Shown one piece after another: positions 9,166 through 17,697 of a stretch of 50,000 nucleotides of DNA (positions within the stretch are counted from its first letter, which is position 1; every line of letters begins with the position of its first letter). The stretch spans positions 1-50,000 of the forward strand of contig JABISG010000088.1 in NCBI GenBank assembly GCA_018699955.1, given 5' to 3'. The notes under the pieces were generated by a model. That model had not been told where the DNA came from, ran no database searches, and saw nothing but the letters and a program-made list of their open reading frames with translations. The translations under genes were made by a program, and so were the position numbers. The stretch is from Planctomycetaceae bacterium (GTDB lineage Bacteria; Planctomycetota; Planctomycetia; Planctomycetales; Planctomycetaceae).

Positions 9166-9673
9166 TGGAGCCTCAGCAGGACAACGTGGTGGGATGATAT
9201 AGACGAGCGAATCACAGGATTCGGTAGAGTCTACTCTAGCCGAAAAACGAAGCCAGTGACATTCAGTGCCGTGGTTCGATGTCACACTGGGCAGAATTAG
9301 CCGCTAACTGTCGGGGGCCGGTTTGGAGTTTCTTACATCCATCGATCTCAGATCGACAGTTGAATCGAATGTGTACGCAAGGCCACTTTCTGTGCAGCCG
9401 CACCTCGCAACCGGTCTGGACAGGTCTTTCGGATTCGGTTATCACCCCCGCCTCCCGCAGACTTCACAACCCCATAACAGTCGCCGGTTTGGGTTTGCAT
9501 TGTCGGCCGAAGTCGGTGATGGGGAGCCGTTGTAGCGGACGGTAACCAATCGGGTCGGAAGTCCGGACAAGTCGCCTGTTGTTCCTTCGAGTCTTATTCA
9601 GACCATCTATTGTTTTCGATTCCCATCACACAGCCGCATCCCCGCAGCGCAATCTGACCGTGGAGTTGAGTAG
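9166..9673. other. Intergenic region between divergent genes
   Basis: About 500 bp between the minus-strand sugar dehydrogenase and the plus-strand CapD-type gene. Short ORFs here (for example 9279-9545 plus and 9263-9445 minus) have no recognisable features and I do not believe them. It must hold two divergent promoters, but I could not find a convincing -35/-10 pair, tRNA or hairpin. Confidence 0.5.
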
Positions 9674-11518
9674 ATGAAACTCCGTTTGGCGGTGGCCGTC
9701 CCGGCATACCTGCTAATCTATACGCTGTGCTATTTTTCGGCCTACTCGTTGCGGTTCGATTTCAGCATTGCGGACGAATTCTTCGCCCGATTTACGGCGA
9801 CGCTGCCGTTCGTGCTGGCGCTGAAACTGTCGATCATCTTCACAACTGGCGAATGGCGTCGCGCATTTCGCTACGCGAGTATGGGCGATGTGGTCAATGT
9901 TTTTGTGGGATCCGCAGTGGCGGCTGCCCTGTTGTACGTCTCCAACTTCCTCTTTTTCATCGATGCGGCGATTCCCCGTTCGGTCATTCTCATCGACATG
10001 GTACTCACAATTCTGTCGGCGGGCATGGTACGGATATCGGTTCGGCTGCTGCGAGAGCAAGTGCTGCCGAGTTTCAGCCGTGAACAGCGAAAGCGGACGC
10101 TGATCTACCGTTCGAACAAAGAGGGAATCGGCATTCTGCGGACATTACAGGCGACGGGCGGGGACTTTCAGGTCGTCGCATTTGTGGATGAAAGCCCGGA
10201 GAATGGCAGTTCGGTGATTGCGGGGGTTCCGGTCTACACATCAGATGTGGGCTGGTTACGTCTAGCGCAGAAGCTGCGAGCTCAGCACATTCTGGTTCCC
10301 AGTACAGTTCCCGGCGGAGTGATGCGCGAACTGGTTTCGCAGTGTGCGCAGGCCGGATTGAAGACGCACATCATTCCCACCGTACCCGAACTGGTGGACG
10401 GCCGGTACAAGGTTTCGGTGCGCGACGTGACGGTTTCCGATTTGCTGCGGCGAGAACCCGCCGAACTGGATTTCGAGGCAATTCGCGATTACGTCTCAAA
10501 CAAGCGCGTACTCGTGACAGGTGCGGCGGGCAGTATTGGTTCGGAACTCTGTCGACAAATCATCGACCTCAAACCCGCCTCGCTGGTGGTTGTGGATCAG
10601 TCGGAATTCGGCATGTTCACAATTCAACAGGAATTAGAGCAGCGCTGCCCCGATGTGCCTTTGCATCTGGCGATTGCCGATGTCGCCAATCGCCCCTCGA
10701 TGTCACGAATCTTCGAGGCACGCGAGCCTCAACTCGTCTTTCACGCGGCGGCATACAAACACGTTCCGTTGATGGAAGACAACCCGGTCGAAGCGATTCG
10801 GAATAACATTCTGGGGACCAAGGTTCTCGTCGATTTATCCGGCGACTGCAACGTCGAGCGGTTCGTTTTCATTTCAACCGACAAAGCGGTCCGCCCGTCG
10901 AACGTGATGGGTGCGACGAAGCTGGTTTCGGAAAAGTACGTGCAGTCGGGATCGCGGAAGTGCGATACGCAGTACATTTCGGTGCGGTTTGGCAACGTGT
11001 TGAATTCTGCCGGGAGCGTCGTTCCCACATTTCGGCAACAAATTGCAGCCGGCGGTCCGATCACCGTGACCCATCCCGAGATGGAACGGTTCTTCATGAT
11101 CATTCCCGAAGCCGTTCAACTCGTGCTTCAGGCGGGAGCAATCGGCGCTGCGGGCGATGTGCTAATTCTCGAAATGGGTGAACCGGTCAAAATTGTCGAT
11201 TTGGCGAAGGACATGATTTGCTTGTCGGGGCTGAGTTTTCCCGACGACATCGACATTGAATTCAGCGGAATTCGGCCCGGCGAGAAACTCCGCGAGGAGT
11301 TATTCTACTACGCCGAAGAAGGCACGAAGAAGGTACACGACAAGATTTTCTGCGCCAGCCGCGAAGCGCCGCAGACAGTGCAAATGGATAACGACATCCG
11401 AAGTCTGCTGGAAGCGACGACCGTCAGCGATCTCGAAGCGATGCGCGTCTTGCGCGAGACGGTCGAGCGATACGTTGCTGACGATGACACGCCGAACCGC
11501 CTCAAGTCGGCTGCGTAG
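9674..11518 (+). CDS. CapD/FlaA1-type membrane nucleotide-sugar dehydratase/epimerase
   Basis: A 614-residue polysaccharide-biosynthesis protein. About four transmembrane helices lie in residues 1-125. A first Rossmann-like domain follows (about 140-250), then the catalytic SDR domain. The SDR domain starts at RVLVTGAAGSIGSELCRQI (about residue 280) and contains HAAAYKHVPLMEDNPVEA, FVFISTDKAVRPSNVMGATK (catalytic Thr and MxxxK) and SVRFGNVLNSAGSVVP. This is the long WbpM/PglF/CapD form that 4,6-dehydrates UDP-N-acetylhexosamine for capsule, O-antigen or glycan synthesis at the inner membrane. Oddity: the first Rossmann domain begins RTLIYRSNKEGIG, where relatives usually have a glycine-rich LIYGAG-type loop. 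GGAG upstream supports ATG 9674. No other glycan genes are adjacent. Confidence 0.9.
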   Translation: MKLRLAVAVPAYLLIYTLCYFSAYSLRFDFSIADEFFARFTATLPFVLALKLSIIFTTGEWRRAFRYASMGDVVNVFVGSAVAAALLYVSNFLFFIDAAIPRSVILIDMVLTILSAGMVRISVRLLREQVLPSFSREQRKRTLIYRSNKEGIGILRTLQATGGDFQVVAFVDESPENGSSVIAGVPVYTSDVGWLRLAQKLRAQHILVPSTVPGGVMRELVSQCAQAGLKTHIIPTVPELVDGRYKVSVRDVTVSDLLRREPAELDFEAIRDYVSNKRVLVTGAAGSIGSELCRQIIDLKPASLVVVDQSEFGMFTIQQELEQRCPDVPLHLAIADVANRPSMSRIFEAREPQLVFHAAAYKHVPLMEDNPVEAIRNNILGTKVLVDLSGDCNVERFVFISTDKAVRPSNVMGATKLVSEKYVQSGSRKCDTQYISVRFGNVLNSAGSVVPTFRQQIAAGGPITVTHPEMERFFMIIPEAVQLVLQAGAIGAAGDVLILEMGEPVKIVDLAKDMICLSGLSFPDDIDIEFSGIRPGEKLREELFYYAEEGTKKVHDKIFCASREAPQTVQMDNDIRSLLEATTVSDLEAMRVLRETVERYVADDDTPNRLKSAA

Positions 11519-11682
11519 TTCGTAGTTCGTAGTGCGTCGTTCGGAGAACGGATCGCACAGAGCAGGTCGAGTTACCGTCGTGCTGTCGCAATTGCTGCGG
11601 GGCAGTGTTCTAATCTCCGCTTGCGTTGTAGAATCTGGTGACAGCCCGTTTCGCATCATAGACGCAACTCGAATCGCATCCC

Positions 11683-12639
11683 ATGCCGCAGACTCTGCAG
11701 GAATACGCCGATTGGCTCGACAATCGGAATCTGATCTGGCCGAAACTCCCTGCGCCGGTTCAGCCCAAGGCAACGCCGTCGTTGAAGCCGTTGCGTGGCA
11801 TTCGAGCGGTGACGTGGAGCCTGTACGGCACGCTGCTGCGGATTGCCGACGGCCGATTGCTGCAGCATCATCCGCAACAATTCCGCATGCAGGTGGCGTT
11901 GGAGAAAACGATTGAAGAGTTCAACATGTGGCACAGCATGTCGCGCAAACCCGGCGCGCCGTGGGAATACATGTTGACTCAGTACACCGGCGTACTCGAA
12001 AAACAACAGATGCGAGGAACGAAGCGCAAGGGCGATTTCCCAGAAGTCGATTCCTCGGATGTCTGGCGGACGTTGATCGAGCGTCTGGTGAAAAACGAAT
12101 ACACCTGGGACGAGTCGATGTACGGCGATCTGGACGACTTGAGTTTGAAGGTCGCCTATTTCTTCCACATGCGGTTACAAGGCGTTGAGGTGGCCGAACA
12201 TGCGGTGAGTGCTTTGAATGCCATCGATTCTGCCAACGTTGCACAGGCGCTGTTGGCCGACGCACAACCGTTTTCGCTTGTCCAGATGTTGCGAGCGTTT
12301 AGGCAGGTCGGTACACTACCGCCGTCTACGTTGTTTGGGGCGGATGGCATGACCCTGTCCTATCGGTTGGGTGTGCGAAAGCCCTCGAAGTCAATTTATC
12401 GGCACGCGTTGCAGCAGTTTCAGCAGCAGGGCATCTCTCCCCAGGAGGTGCTGCACGTTGGCGCCCGATTGGGCGACGACTTAGCTGAAGCAAAACGCCA
12501 CGGCATGAAGACTGTACTTTTCGCAGGCGATGCCGAGAGTGTGCAGGCTGGTAAAGACGACATTAAGAATCCTGAAACCCGACCGGACCGGTTGATGACC
12601 GATTTGAACCAGATCGGCCAGATTCTGGGTATTGCCTGA
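11683..12639 (+). CDS. HAD-like protein with substituted nucleophile
   Basis: A 318-residue protein with the layout of a haloacid dehalogenase-like hydrolase but altered active-site positions. Motif I reads AVTWSLYGTLL (about 42-52), so Ser46 sits where the nucleophilic Asp of DxYGT is expected. The motif III lysine is kept (GVRKPSKSIY, K233). Motif IV reads HVGARLGDDLAEAK (about 258-271), with Ala261 replacing the first Asp while D265/D266 remain. The helical cap region lies between about 60 and 205. Seen: fold signature plus missing residues. Inferred: loss or change of phosphatase activity, perhaps a binding or regulatory role. It sits 31 bp upstream of a FabZ-like gene, followed by trmB, and probably shares their transcript. 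Start ATG 11683 is the earliest in-frame; its ribosome-binding site is weak. Confidence 0.78.
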   Translation: MPQTLQEYADWLDNRNLIWPKLPAPVQPKATPSLKPLRGIRAVTWSLYGTLLRIADGRLLQHHPQQFRMQVALEKTIEEFNMWHSMSRKPGAPWEYMLTQYTGVLEKQQMRGTKRKGDFPEVDSSDVWRTLIERLVKNEYTWDESMYGDLDDLSLKVAYFFHMRLQGVEVAEHAVSALNAIDSANVAQALLADAQPFSLVQMLRAFRQVGTLPPSTLFGADGMTLSYRLGVRKPSKSIYRHALQQFQQQGISPQEVLHVGARLGDDLAEAKRHGMKTVLFAGDAESVQAGKDDIKNPETRPDRLMTDLNQIGQILGIA

Positions 12640-12670
12640 CTAGAACCTCTTCTGACGGAGTCGATGCGAC

Positions 12671-13171
12671 ATGCCTCCGCCCGCATTATACAACCTCAGC
12701 GACCTCGACCTGGAGAACCCGCAGTTCGACCTGCAGGAAATTCGCCGCGTCAATCCGCAACGGCACGAAATGGAACAGTTGACCGCCATCGTGATGGTCG
12801 ATGAGGAGAACAATGGGGCAGTTGGTTACAAGGATGTGACCGATAAGGAATTCTGGACGACCGGCCACATGCCCGGCTTTCCCATGATGCCCGGTGTCAT
12901 TCTCTGTGAATGCGCAGCCCAACTGGCTGGCTTCTACGCCCGCAAGTTCAAGTTGCTGGGTGGCGATTACCTTGGTTTCGGCGGGATGGACAAGGTGCGG
13001 TTTCGCGCACCAGTCTTCCCGGGATGTCGTTTGGTGTTGATGGCCCAGATGACACGGGTCCGCGCCAACCGTCGTGCCGAATTCGACTTCCAGGGATTTG
13101 TGGAAGACAAGATGGTCTTCAGCGGCACGATGATCGGCGTGCCCATTAACCGCGAGCAGAAAATTGACTGA
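12671..13171 (+). CDS. FabZ-like 3-hydroxyacyl-ACP dehydratase
   Basis: A 166-residue hotdog-fold protein of the FabA/FabZ dehydratase group, which removes water from 3-hydroxyacyl-ACP in fatty acid synthesis. The active-site block GHMPGFPMMPGVILCECAAQ (about 65-84) gives catalytic His66 and Glu80, spaced by 14 as in FabZ, with the usual HxPGxPxMPG context. The N-terminal ~40 residues are longer and less conserved than in standard FabZ (about 150 aa). Because Met replaces Phe in HFPG and the neighbours are not fatty-acid genes, it may be a second, specialised dehydratase rather than the housekeeping enzyme. Its last 8 bases overlap the TTG start of trmB, indicating translational coupling. Confidence 0.85.
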   Translation: MPPPALYNLSDLDLENPQFDLQEIRRVNPQRHEMEQLTAIVMVDEENNGAVGYKDVTDKEFWTTGHMPGFPMMPGVILCECAAQLAGFYARKFKLLGGDYLGFGGMDKVRFRAPVFPGCRLVLMAQMTRVRANRRAEFDFQGFVEDKMVFSGTMIGVPINREQKID

Positions 13172-13853
13172 AGCAGCCCCAGCAGAAGAGCGGGCGAAAA
13201 TCCTGCAAGAACAGCGCGAAATGCGGCAGAATGCGCTAGTCGATTTGAAACCCTATTTTGTCACGCTGGACGATCTCGACGGGCCAATCGATTGGTCCCG
13301 ATTGTTCGGCAACGAAAACCCGGTGGAAATCGACATCGGCTGCGGCAAGGGCAAGTTTGTCGTCGATGCCGCCCAGGAATTTCCCGAGCGAAACTATCTC
13401 GGCATCGAAACCGATTTCGGCAAAGGACGCCACGGCGCGAGGCGATTGCAAAAACGAAGTTTGCCCAATGGACGCATTCTCGGCGGCGACGTGAGAGTCG
13501 CGCTTGATCGGTTCATCAAGCCGACGTCGGTTGCTGATTTCGACGTGTTCTTTCCCGATCCGTGGTGGAAACGCCGCCACAAGTGTCGCCGGCTGTTTAC
13601 GGCAGAACTCGTCGAGCAAATGATTACGGCCCTGAAGCCGGGCGGCCACGTGACGTCGTGGACCGATGTTGAAGACTACTTCGAGGTCATCGCGGCATTG
13701 ATGGATGGCCACCCGTCATTTCATACTCTGCCCACCCCGGCCGAACTGCAGCCCGCAGACGACACGGACTACCGCACGAGCTTCGAGCGAAAAAAGCGCC
13801 AGGCCGGCGAAACAATCCACCGCGGCCTCTGGCAGCTGACCGTAGAAGATTGA
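13164..13853 (+). CDS. trmB: tRNA (guanine-N7)-methyltransferase
   Basis: A 229-residue SAM-dependent methyltransferase that makes m7G46 in the tRNA variable loop. SAM motif I is VEIDIGCGKGKFV (GCGKGK at about 59-64), with the acidic GIETDF about 20 residues later. The signature FFPDPWWKRRHKCRR (about 129-143) and the C-terminal TSFERKKRQAGETIHRGLW (cf. T-x-FE) are diagnostic. The start is TTG 13164, overlapping the upstream stop by 8 bases. An internal ATG at 13221 (MRQNALVDL) is the alternative and would still keep the whole enzyme core. Housekeeping gene, ordinary length. Confidence 0.93.
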   Translation: MTEAAPAEERAKILQEQREMRQNALVDLKPYFVTLDDLDGPIDWSRLFGNENPVEIDIGCGKGKFVVDAAQEFPERNYLGIETDFGKGRHGARRLQKRSLPNGRILGGDVRVALDRFIKPTSVADFDVFFPDPWWKRRHKCRRLFTAELVEQMITALKPGGHVTSWTDVEDYFEVIAALMDGHPSFHTLPTPAELQPADDTDYRTSFERKKRQAGETIHRGLWQLTVED

Positions 13854-13923
13854 ATGTGCCGAGACCAACGATGCAGCTGCAGGGATCGGGTTCCGTCCCG
13901 TTCCGCCGTCGATGGTGCGATCC

Positions 13924-13945
13924 GGAACGCCACAGAGGGCGTTCC
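13924..13945 (+). terminator. Hairpin downstream of trmB
   Basis: GGAACGCC (13924-13931) and GGCGTTCC (13938-13945) form a perfect 8-bp stem with a 6-base loop, about 70 bp after the trmB stop. No U-tract follows. It may be a terminator or a dispersed palindromic repeat. Confidence 0.4.
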
Positions 13946-14090
13946 CTACCCCGTTTCTCAACACTGCTTCCACTATTCAACGAAAAAACGCTGGTTGACC
14001 GGTTTGCGTCTTTTGCCTAACATCTCCGCCCATCGCCCACCTTTCGGCACTTCCCACTACCAATTCACCTGTTTTTGCGGAGGAACATGG

Positions 14091-14696
14091 ATGTTCCAGC
14101 GTCGCAACCGGATCATCTTCCTCGGTATTCTTGCAGCGGCCTCGCTGGCAGCCGGCCTCTTTGCCTATCGGCATCACCATCGCTACAAGCATTTGGCCGT
14201 TCACGAAACCGGCATGGTCTATCGGTCGGCCTGGGTTGAGCCGGACGTGATGAGCGAACTCATTGAAGAGTACCAGATTCGCGCGGTGATCAATCTCTGC
14301 AACCCCGGTGAAATGGGCGAACAGCGCTGGATCGACCAACGCAGTGCCGTCACCAATGCCGGTGCCCGACTGATTGAGATACCGATGCCGCTCACCATCA
14401 ACGCCGACGATCCAAAGATCGACGAGCACCTGCAGGTTCTGGCCGATCCCAACAACTACCCCATGCTCATTCATTGTCAGCATGGCGTCACCCGCACCGC
14501 AAAACTGCTGACGATTTACGATATTAAGTTCCGTAAGATTAAGATGTCGGCCGAGGAATCGTTGTCGGCCCAACCGCTGTTCGGCCGCGACGATCACAAC
14601 GTCAACGTCCGCGCCTTCTGCCGCAACTTCGACGAGCAGCATGAGAAGCTCTACCCAGACACCACATCTGCAGCACTTGACGTCCTCTGGCAGTAG
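14091..14696 (+). CDS. Membrane-anchored CX5R (dual-specificity-like) phosphatase
   Basis: A 201-residue protein with a single N-terminal membrane segment (RIIFLGILAAASLAAGLFAY, residues about 7-26) and a cysteine-phosphatase domain. The P-loop is IHCQHGVTRTAK (C129, R135; CX5R). Preceding elements MVYRSAWVEPD and RAVINLCNPGE match dual-specificity/tyrosine-phosphatase-like proteins. The frame is open back to 13854, but ATG 14091 has a strong GGAGG at 14079-14083 with 7-nt spacing and begins right before the membrane segment. The domain should face the periplasm or stay anchored in the cytoplasm; orientation is not clear. Substrate unknown. The leading basic residues (MFQRRNR) favour a cytoplasmic N-terminus. 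Confidence 0.78.
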   Translation: MFQRRNRIIFLGILAAASLAAGLFAYRHHHRYKHLAVHETGMVYRSAWVEPDVMSELIEEYQIRAVINLCNPGEMGEQRWIDQRSAVTNAGARLIEIPMPLTINADDPKIDEHLQVLADPNNYPMLIHCQHGVTRTAKLLTIYDIKFRKIKMSAEESLSAQPLFGRDDHNVNVRAFCRNFDEQHEKLYPDTTSAALDVLWQ

Positions 14697-14773
14697 TGCT
14701 TGTGATGTTGGGAGCGGTTCGCCGTCATTCACCGCGTTCTTGCCCGGTTGACTCCCCTCACGGCCGGTGACTC

Positions 14774-15655
14774 ATGGCCCGCCTTCATCAATCGCCGACG
14801 CTTGCGCTTATCGCGGCAATCTTGCTTGCCGTAGTTACGACTTCGAGAAATGCGCGAGGCGACGATTTGCGAAGTCTGCGCGACGACGTCCGCAGCAAAC
14901 AATCCAACGATGACGACAACGATCGGCCCGCCAAGCGGAAGAAGAAGAAAGAACGGTCTCACGATCACCAGCATGCCCACGACCACGATGACGACGGACT
15001 AGAAATTGGTTCTATCGTTGTGACGGGAATTGTGACTTCGCCGTATTGGGTGCCGGCGGTTGCGTTGGGCGACGACTATGAATTGGCGGCCTGGTTTCCG
15101 GCCGCCCCCTATGACGACGTCGCCGGGTCGCTGGTCATCGACTCACCGCTTCCAGAAAACACATCCGATTGGATCGCCCGTCTGCGCGGCGAGTACTCCA
15201 ACGACTTCGACAATTTGAACCGCGCCGGTTCCAGTCTGCTGCTCGAACACAGTTCGCGGTTCGGCATCGATACGAGTTGGGATTATCGGTACCAGGATCT
15301 GCTGGTGGGACACGACGATCTCTGGACGGGCGACTTCAACATCGTCTACCGCTTCGCGCAGTCCGAACGCGTGCAGTTTCGCAGCGGCTTGGGATTCAAC
15401 TGGCTGTCGGACGAAATCGACACCGACCTCGGTTTCAACTTCACCTACGGTGCCGACTTCTTCCCCGCCGAACCGTGGGTCGTCTCCGCCGTCATCGATT
15501 GGGGCCGACTCGGCAACGCCTCGCTATTCCACGGCCGCGTGACTGTTGGTGTGGTGCTCGACCGCTTCGAAATCTACACCGGCTACGACTACTACGACGT
15601 TGGCGGCACGCAATTAGAAGGATTCATCGCGGGCGTGGGCGTGTGGTTGAATTGA
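14774..15655 (+). CDS. Exported, probably outer-membrane beta-barrel protein
   Basis: A 293-residue protein with a signal peptide (ALIAAILLAVVTTSRNARGDD). A low-complexity charged segment follows (about 35-75) with Lys-rich and then His/Asp-rich runs (SHDHQHAHDHDDDGLEIGS) that could bind divalent metal. The C-terminal ~180 residues alternate in a way typical of beta-barrels: WIARLRGEYSNDF, SRFGIDTSWDYRYQD, DFNIVYRFAQSERVQFRSGL, DLGFNFTYGADFF. Each has aromatic residues at strand ends. The last residues (FIAGVGVWLN) do not end in Phe, so canonical barrel insertion is uncertain. I recognise no named family. It ends 17 bp from the stop of the convergent FG-GAP gene. Confidence 0.65.
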   Translation: MARLHQSPTLALIAAILLAVVTTSRNARGDDLRSLRDDVRSKQSNDDDNDRPAKRKKKKERSHDHQHAHDHDDDGLEIGSIVVTGIVTSPYWVPAVALGDDYELAAWFPAAPYDDVAGSLVIDSPLPENTSDWIARLRGEYSNDFDNLNRAGSSLLLEHSSRFGIDTSWDYRYQDLLVGHDDLWTGDFNIVYRFAQSERVQFRSGLGFNWLSDEIDTDLGFNFTYGADFFPAEPWVVSAVIDWGRLGNASLFHGRVTVGVVLDRFEIYTGYDYYDVGGTQLEGFIAGVGVWLN

Positions 15656-15671
15656 TGCGCGGTCTGAGCGA

Positions 15672-17597
15672 TCATGGTTTGCGGCTGTTTTGGGCGTAGT
15701 ACAGCCGGCCGTCTTCGGCGCCGACGAGCAAGTCGGGGACGCCGTCTTTGTTCCAATCGACGACCGTTGGGCTGGATGTGTGGCCGGCTACGTTGCGCTT
15801 GTTGATCAGTCCTCGGTTCTTCAGCACGACTTTGCCGTCGCGATCACCGACATTCTGCCACCAGTCGGCGTTGGCGCTGTTGGCGAGAATGTCGAGCCGT
15901 CCGTCGCCGTCCCAATCGACGACGGCCAGTTTTCGCCGCCCGCTTTTTCCTGCGCGACCGGCATTGAGACGAATTGGTTTCCCCGCTTCATCGACGAACA
16001 TCCGTTTGCCGGGTGATAATGTCAGTTTGCCTGCGTCTTGTTTCCGCTCGAAGAATGCCAGGTATCCCTCGTGATCGAGCATCACCAGATCGTTCAGGCC
16101 ATCGCGATTCCAATCGACGAGTACCGGCGTTGTCCGCCATTGTGTGACGAAATTGTTGCCAACGGGATTCCACCAGTTCCACGCCGGTTTGGGTGACTTG
16201 CCGGTCCAGGCGACTTCAATCGGTTCGGCGGCAGCTAACTTGGGTTTTTCTCGCGTGCCGACATTGCGGTACCAGACCACTTTGCCCCAGATGGAATTCA
16301 CCACCAGATCGGGCAGGCCGTCGTGATTCCAATCGCCGGCTGTCAGCGTGGTGTAACCCCACTTTGCCTCGCATGGACCCTGAATCGATCCGTTGTTTCC
16401 CGCTTGAATTCGGATCGTTTTGCCGCCGGCTTTGAGTTTCTGTTCCGCCGCCCAGCGCGGCGGATATCCGCCCAGATTCTTGAACAACGCAATGTACCCG
16501 GCCGTATTGCCGCTGAGGATGTCTTCGTCGCCATCGCCGTCCCAATCGATTGAGCAGGGCGTTGCCAGAGCGCCGAACTTGACGGTGTCGGCCTGTTGTT
16601 GGAAATAACGGGGCGGCAGGAATTGCGGCAGACCCTCTTCGATGCGTCCCGTGTGTTCGATCAACGCGACGCGTCCGTCTTCGTCACCCACGACCAAATC
16701 TGTATCGCCGTCCTTATCCCAGTCGAACGCGACCGGGACGATCATCTGCAGGTCCATCGTCAGTTTCCGGCCATCATGCTGTAGGCGTCGGCCGGATACA
16801 TACTTCGGCCGCGTTCGCGAGCCGACATTCTCAAAGTAGGTGAAGCCATCGAGGAACTCGCCACACATCAAATCGAGATCGCCGTCGGCATCGAAGTCGG
16901 CGAAGTTGGGCGCAGGCCAACCGAATACGTCGATGGACTTGGAACCGGCCGTGAGTTTGTACGGCGTTGCGTAACGCGGCTGCTTGTTCGTGCCGATGTT
17001 CTTCGCGATATGAACGTAACCGTGGAGCGGACCGTTGGTCCATTTTCCCTGACTGTTGTAGGCGTCGTCCCAACCGTATTCGGTCCAGTCACCGATGCCG
17101 ACGGCGATGTCCAGTTTTCCGTCGCCGTCAAAATCGATGTACTTCCATTGGTTGGCACGGGTCTTGCCCTTGAAACCGATCTTGGCGGCCAACGGCAATT
17201 TGACGGAGACATCCAGCCCGCGACGGCGAAACTCAGCGAACTCTCTTCCCGGTTCCAGCACGCGCGGTTTGCCATCGACGTAGGAAACCTGAATGTTCTG
17301 CGCACCGCGACTGATTTTCTTAGCCGGTTTGAACACCGGCAGCTTCACGTCACCCGATACGTTCTCGAAAAAGTACGTGCCATTCGACGGTTTGTCCGGG
17401 CAAACCACCACCAGATCGTGATCCCCGTCCCCGTCAAAGTCCATCGGCAACGGCCACGCCCACAAACCGACTCCGAGATCGACAGCGAGTTTGGGCTGTC
17501 CGTAGCGGATTGGCTCTAATTCGCCCGCGTGAATGGACGTGGAAAGCAGCAACACGGCAATGAGAGCAAGTAATGCCTTGTACAAACTTTGATGCAC
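15672..17597 (-). CDS. Secreted FG-GAP/VCBS-repeat protein
   Basis: A 641-residue exported protein made almost entirely of FG-GAP/VCBS propeller repeats. At least nine Ca2+-binding-type loops are visible, including DFDGDGDHDLVVV, DFDGDGKLDIAVG, DFDADGDLDLMCG, DWDKDGDTDLVVG, DWDGDGDEDILSG, DWNHDGLPDLVV, DWNRDGLNDLVML, DWDGDGRLDILAN and DWNKDGVPDLLVG. The frame is open to an ATG at 17645. I prefer GTG 17597 because GGAGAAAG stands 6 nt upstream and it begins directly at the signal peptide (VHQSLYKALLALIAVLLLSTSIHA). No enzymatic domain is seen; such proteins usually mediate extracellular binding. It is the last gene of the minus-strand DUF1549/1553-DUF1501 unit. Confidence 0.87.
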   Translation of the reverse strand: MHQSLYKALLALIAVLLLSTSIHAGELEPIRYGQPKLAVDLGVGLWAWPLPMDFDGDGDHDLVVVCPDKPSNGTYFFENVSGDVKLPVFKPAKKISRGAQNIQVSYVDGKPRVLEPGREFAEFRRRGLDVSVKLPLAAKIGFKGKTRANQWKYIDFDGDGKLDIAVGIGDWTEYGWDDAYNSQGKWTNGPLHGYVHIAKNIGTNKQPRYATPYKLTAGSKSIDVFGWPAPNFADFDADGDLDLMCGEFLDGFTYFENVGSRTRPKYVSGRRLQHDGRKLTMDLQMIVPVAFDWDKDGDTDLVVGDEDGRVALIEHTGRIEEGLPQFLPPRYFQQQADTVKFGALATPCSIDWDGDGDEDILSGNTAGYIALFKNLGGYPPRWAAEQKLKAGGKTIRIQAGNNGSIQGPCEAKWGYTTLTAGDWNHDGLPDLVVNSIWGKVVWYRNVGTREKPKLAAAEPIEVAWTGKSPKPAWNWWNPVGNNFVTQWRTTPVLVDWNRDGLNDLVMLDHEGYLAFFERKQDAGKLTLSPGKRMFVDEAGKPIRLNAGRAGKSGRRKLAVVDWDGDGRLDILANSANADWWQNVGDRDGKVVLKNRGLINKRNVAGHTSSPTVVDWNKDGVPDLLVGAEDGRLYYAQNSRKP

Positions 17598-17697
17598 GTG
17601 ATTCTTTCTCCATGTTGCGTCGGGTGCCGGGGCGGAAGTCTTCACGAAGCCGCAGCCACTCGACGAGTGCGAGACATTGCCTCGCAGCTATGGTTGA

